From Bacteroidota bacterium (lineage in GTDB: Bacteria; Bacteroidota; Bacteroidia; Flavobacteriales; Weeksellaceae), in the NCBI GenBank assembly GCA_023394415.1, contig JAEXAR010000045.1, forward strand, positions 1 to 59,404: a stretch of DNA of 59,404 nucleotides. The letters are read 5' to 3'. How positions within the stretch are numbered: position 1 is the first letter of the stretch; each line of letters begins with the position of its first letter. The translations under genes and the position numbers were made by a program. The notes under the pieces are model-generated. The model ran no database searches and had not been told where the DNA came from. It saw nothing but the letters and a program-made list of their open reading frames with translations. Positions 59,296 to 59,404 of this stretch are shown piece by piece.

Positions 59296-59404
59296 TTAAT
59301 CATAACCTGTAATATTAGCAATTATAAGCCTTTCAAAGAGGCTATCTCCAAAATATCTTCGATTTAGCTTGTAGATGAATTCGTTGAGATAGAGTTGAAG
59401 ATAC
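59296..59404 (-). CDS. IS1595-like transposase, C-terminal 35 residues (5'-partial)
   Basis: On the minus strand the window ends inside a frame reading YLQLYLNEFIYKLNRRYFG and then DSLFERLIIANITGYD before a stop. The LNEF-x-x-K-x-NRR-x-F motif is the C-terminal signature of the IS1595 (ISXO2-like) transposase domain. The rest of the element and its inverted repeats lie outside the window. Confidence 0.75.
   Translation of the reverse strand, partial: YLQLYLNEFIYKLNRRYFGDSLFERLIIANITGYD

Overview
The window looks like chromosome of a low-GC Flavobacteriia, most likely a Chryseobacterium-type Weeksellaceae. The evidence is a type IX secretion C-terminal tail, GldF/GldG, a DUF2723 glycosyltransferase, PorT-like barrels, SusC/FecA-type receptor architecture, and recurrent -7 boxes of the Bacteroidetes form TAnnTTTG. 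Both window ends lie inside transposase genes (IS3/IS150 group on the left, IS1595-like on the right), as expected for a segment bounded by repeated insertion sequences. I saw no rRNA, tRNA or CRISPR array.

Layout. 1-2.2 kb: IS tail, an oxidoreductase, a YjbR protein, and a truncated TerC gene head-to-head with an orphan ORF. 2.2-8.3 kb: ribF, atpD-atpC, a GreA-fold factor, and a two-gene block (PLP cysteine-synthase-like enzyme plus alpha-oxoamine synthase) that fits the first two steps of capnine/sulfonolipid synthesis. 8.5-17.8 kb: the DUF2723 protein, two small proteins, kdsA, and an outer-membrane group with a TonB-dependent receptor. 17.8-21.3 kb: MATE exporter, sigma-54 response regulator without a Fis domain, YggS. 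21.4-24.9 kb: arsenic resistance (arsR, arsM, arsC-like phosphatase fold, acr3), with intergenic spaces filled by palindromic repeats. 25-34.9 kb: sirtuin, catalase remnant, YciE-like protein, copper ATPase with three N-terminal metal-binding modules, AraC regulator with an HMA-like N-terminus, thioesterase, aldo/keto reductase, stress protein, and a four-gene envelope/thioredoxin/MazG-type operon. 35-38.2 kb: acyl-CoA dehydrogenase and a secreted T9SS endonuclease I. 38.3-39.6 kb: a SatD-like HTH protein and a DUF3307 membrane protein, preceded by two matching 7-7-7 inverted repeats. 39.7-51.4 kb: purC, purF, porin-like barrel, aroB, proline dehydrogenase, priA, dacB, kbl, lipoprotein. 51.4-56.3 kb: a GC-richer sulfate-assimilation operon (Rrf2 regulator, APS reductase, cysD, cysN, and a TSUP permease fused to a siroheme-synthase-like domain). 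56.4-59.3 kb: DUF4268 protein, gldG, gldF.

How parts connect. The cys operon would supply sulfite, the expected co-substrate of the cysteate-synthase candidate; sulfonolipids are linked to gliding and the outer membrane in this phylum, and gldFG lie in the same window. The arsenic and copper clusters are separate metal-resistance units. Several families of intergenic palindromic repeats are scattered between operons. The SatD-like/DUF3307 pair is the best candidate for an uncharacterised system: the regulator carries an RGDEF-containing palm-like segment plus a helix-turn-helix, and the membrane partner carries four i,i+4 His/Asp pairs.
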